Positions 62,712 through 64,000 of a DNA stretch of 64,000 nt are shown in pieces. Under the pieces are notes generated by a model that searched no databases, was not told the origin of the DNA, and worked only from the letters and a program-made list of their open reading frames with translations. Each line of letters begins with the position of its first letter. Positions within the stretch are counted from its first letter, which is position 1. A program made the position numbers and the translations under genes. The stretch lies in contig NZ_QHKL01000013.1 of the NCBI RefSeq assembly GCF_003947415.1, positions 62,001 through 126,000 on the forward strand, in the 5' to 3' direction. Source of the stretch: Amycolatopsis sp. WAC 01376 (lineage in GTDB: Bacteria; Actinomycetota; Actinomycetes; Mycobacteriales; Pseudonocardiaceae).

Positions 62712-63575
62712 GTGGATCAGCTGACCGAACGTTTCGAGGAGCACCGGACCAGGCTGCGGGCGGTGGCGTACCGGATGCTGGGTTCGGTCAGCGAGGCCGA
62801 AGACGCCGTCCAGGACACGTGGCTGCGGCTCGACCGCACCGACGCGAGTGAGATCGAGAACCTCGGCGGCTGGCTGACCACGGTGGTGGCGCGGGTATGC
62901 CTGAACGTGCTGCGCTCGCGCGACCACCGGCGGGAGGAACCGCTCGACGACCAGTCGTCCGAGCCGATCGACCCCTCGGTCGATCCCGCCGCCGACGCGG
63001 TGCTCGCCGACTCGGTCGGCCTCGCGATGCTGGTGGTCCTGGACACGCTGGCCCCCGCCGAACGGCTCGCGTTCGTCCTGCACGACATGTTCGCCGTACC
63101 GTTCGACGAGATCGCCCCGCTGATCGACCGCACCCCGGCCGCCGCCCGGCAACTCGCGAGCCGCGCCCGGCGCCGCGTCCAAGGCCGTTCCGTCACCACG
63201 GAACCGGACGTCGCGCGACACCGCCAAGTCGTCGACGCCTACCTGGCCGCGGCCCGCGGCGGAGACTTCGAAGCGCTCCTCGAGCTCCTGCACCCCGACG
63301 TCGTCCTCCGCGCCGACAAGGCCGCGGGCCCGTCGCGCGCGCCGATCTTCCTGCGGGGCGCCGACACGGTGGCCCGTGGTGCGGCGGCCGCTTCGGTACG
63401 GGCGGCCGTCACCCGGCTCGCGCTGGTGAACGGCGGCATCGGACTCGTGATGGCCGACGAAGGACGGCCTTCGGTGGTCCTCGCGTTCGCTTTCGTGGAC
63501 GGGAAGATCAGCGAGATCGACGTCATCGCGGACCGGGATCGGTTGTCGGGACTGGATTTGGTGATTCTGGACTGA
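62712..63575 (+). CDS. SigJ-type ECF sigma factor (ECF41 with SnoaL-like domain)
   Basis: A 287-residue sigma factor. Region 2 (about 10-75: LRAVAYRMLGSVSEAEDAVQDTWLRL) and region 4 (about 105-160: PAERLAFVLHDMFAVPFDEIAPLIDRTPAAARQLASRARRRV) are followed by a C-terminal NTF2-like domain (about 175-287, VDAYLAAARGGDFEALLELLHPDVVLRAD), which in this group modulates activity. The family usually pairs with a carboxymuconolactone decarboxylase or oxidoreductase gene, but none adjoins here. GTG 62712 comes 9 nt after the GH16 stop. Confidence 0.88.
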   Translation: MDQLTERFEEHRTRLRAVAYRMLGSVSEAEDAVQDTWLRLDRTDASEIENLGGWLTTVVARVCLNVLRSRDHRREEPLDDQSSEPIDPSVDPAADAVLADSVGLAMLVVLDTLAPAERLAFVLHDMFAVPFDEIAPLIDRTPAAARQLASRARRRVQGRSVTTEPDVARHRQVVDAYLAAARGGDFEALLELLHPDVVLRADKAAGPSRAPIFLRGADTVARGAAAASVRAAVTRLALVNGGIGLVMADEGRPSVVLAFAFVDGKISEIDVIADRDRLSGLDLVILD

Positions 63576-63698
63576 CCCGGGTTGCGGTTCGGTCGCGAAC
63601 GAGTACCGATGGCCAGCACTTCGGCTTGAGTCGTTAACGGTTCCTTGTCGTGGTCCGCCTTCTCTTCAAGGCTCTTCGAGCCAGGACGAGGAGGGACC

Positions 63699-64000
63699 AT
63701 GTCGGAGGGAACTGATCGGCGCCACAAAGTGCAGGAGAAGGAGAACTATCGGGACGCGTATCAGCGCGACCGGGACCGAGTGCTCTATTCATCCGCCTTT
63801 CGGCGGCTGGCCGGAGTGACTCAGGTCGCCGCGGTCAGTGAGCAATTGGTGCTGCACAACCGGCTCACGCACAGCTTGAAGGTCGCGCAGATGGGGCGAA
63901 GACTCGTGCAGAACCTGCGCTGCCAATTGGATGATCCGGAGGCGGGATTTCCGCCGGAATCGGATTTGAACGAGGATGTCGTCGAGACAGCGGGGCTCGC
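63699..64000 (+). CDS. dgt: deoxyguanosinetriphosphate triphosphohydrolase-like protein (3' partial)
   Basis: ATG 63699 follows GAGGGACC; about 100 residues are visible before the window ends. YRDAYQRDRDRVLYSSAFRRLAGVTQV and LHNRLTHSLKVAQMGRRL are the opening HD-domain motifs of dNTP triphosphohydrolases, which hydrolyse dGTP or other dNTPs to the nucleoside and triphosphate. The HD pair lies beyond the edge except for the first His (LTHS). A short GGCTC-TTC-GAGCC stem lies just upstream (63670-63682). Confidence 0.88.
   Translation, partial: MSEGTDRRHKVQEKENYRDAYQRDRDRVLYSSAFRRLAGVTQVAAVSEQLVLHNRLTHSLKVAQMGRRLVQNLRCQLDDPEAGFPPESDLNEDVVETAGL

Noticed and set aside
1..64000. tRNA or rRNA genes
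   Set aside because: I saw no TTCGA T-loop with a matching acceptor stem and no rRNA-like stretch; a tRNAscan-SE run would settle it.

Overview
The window is high-GC DNA from a filamentous actinomycete. An Amycolatopsis-like Pseudonocardiales host fits best. The evidence is the codon use, the many GTG and TTG starts, Tat-type signal peptides, SARP/AfsR, PucR, IclR and ECF-sigma regulators, a Methyltransf_19 protein, and an arabinogalactan arabinosyltransferase (AftD) next to genes whose relatives lie in the Mycobacterium tuberculosis Rv0224c-Rv0227c and Rv0236 region. The genus is an inference. I saw no rRNA, tRNA, CRISPR array, phage or transposase gene.

Left part (1-8.7 kb): the 3' end of a PEP-utilising enzyme, a tyrosine phosphatase, two tandem Tat-exported GH95-like glycosidases of identical length, a membrane-anchored cyclophilin, and a pair of poorly known genes (an OGG-fold protein and a small membrane protein).

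Uronate block (8.7-19.6 kb): a divergent unit with uronate dehydrogenase and an IclR regulator on one side. On the other side are a sodium:solute symporter, KdgD, glucarate dehydratase, an unrecognised 381-residue protein and an NADP-type semialdehyde dehydrogenase. Together they give the oxidative uronate route to 2-oxoglutarate, except that no recognisable lactonase is present. Two GTTC-N8-GAAC sites flank the putative -10 box between the arms. A Tat-exported PL8 polysaccharide lyase follows, behind a 304-bp element with terminal inverted repeats.

Middle (19.7-31.2 kb): an epoxide hydrolase, two alpha/beta hydrolases, an AfsR-like regulator, a secreted SnoaL-like protein, a Methyltransf_19 protein, a cytochrome P450, and a PAS-GGDEF protein with a degenerate EAL domain. 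This stretch carries several hairpins and an array of 21-bp units bounded by a 14-bp direct repeat.

Cell-envelope block (31.3-47.5 kb): a VWA/solute-binding fusion, two GT-C-like membrane proteins, AftD, a flippase, a GT4 glycosyltransferase, two methyltransferases, a condensation-fold acyltransferase, a 59-residue DUF2613 protein and a DUF3068 protein. A TTAC-N6-GTAA-type palindrome recurs in the promoter regions of this block.

Right part (47.7-64 kb): PucR, MarR, ShbA-like sigma, SARP-ATPase, GntR and SigJ-type regulators, a secreted SH3/CHAP-like protein, a dehalogenase-like hydrolase, a TM0106-type nuclease-helicase, a GH16 enzyme and the start of a dNTP triphosphohydrolase.
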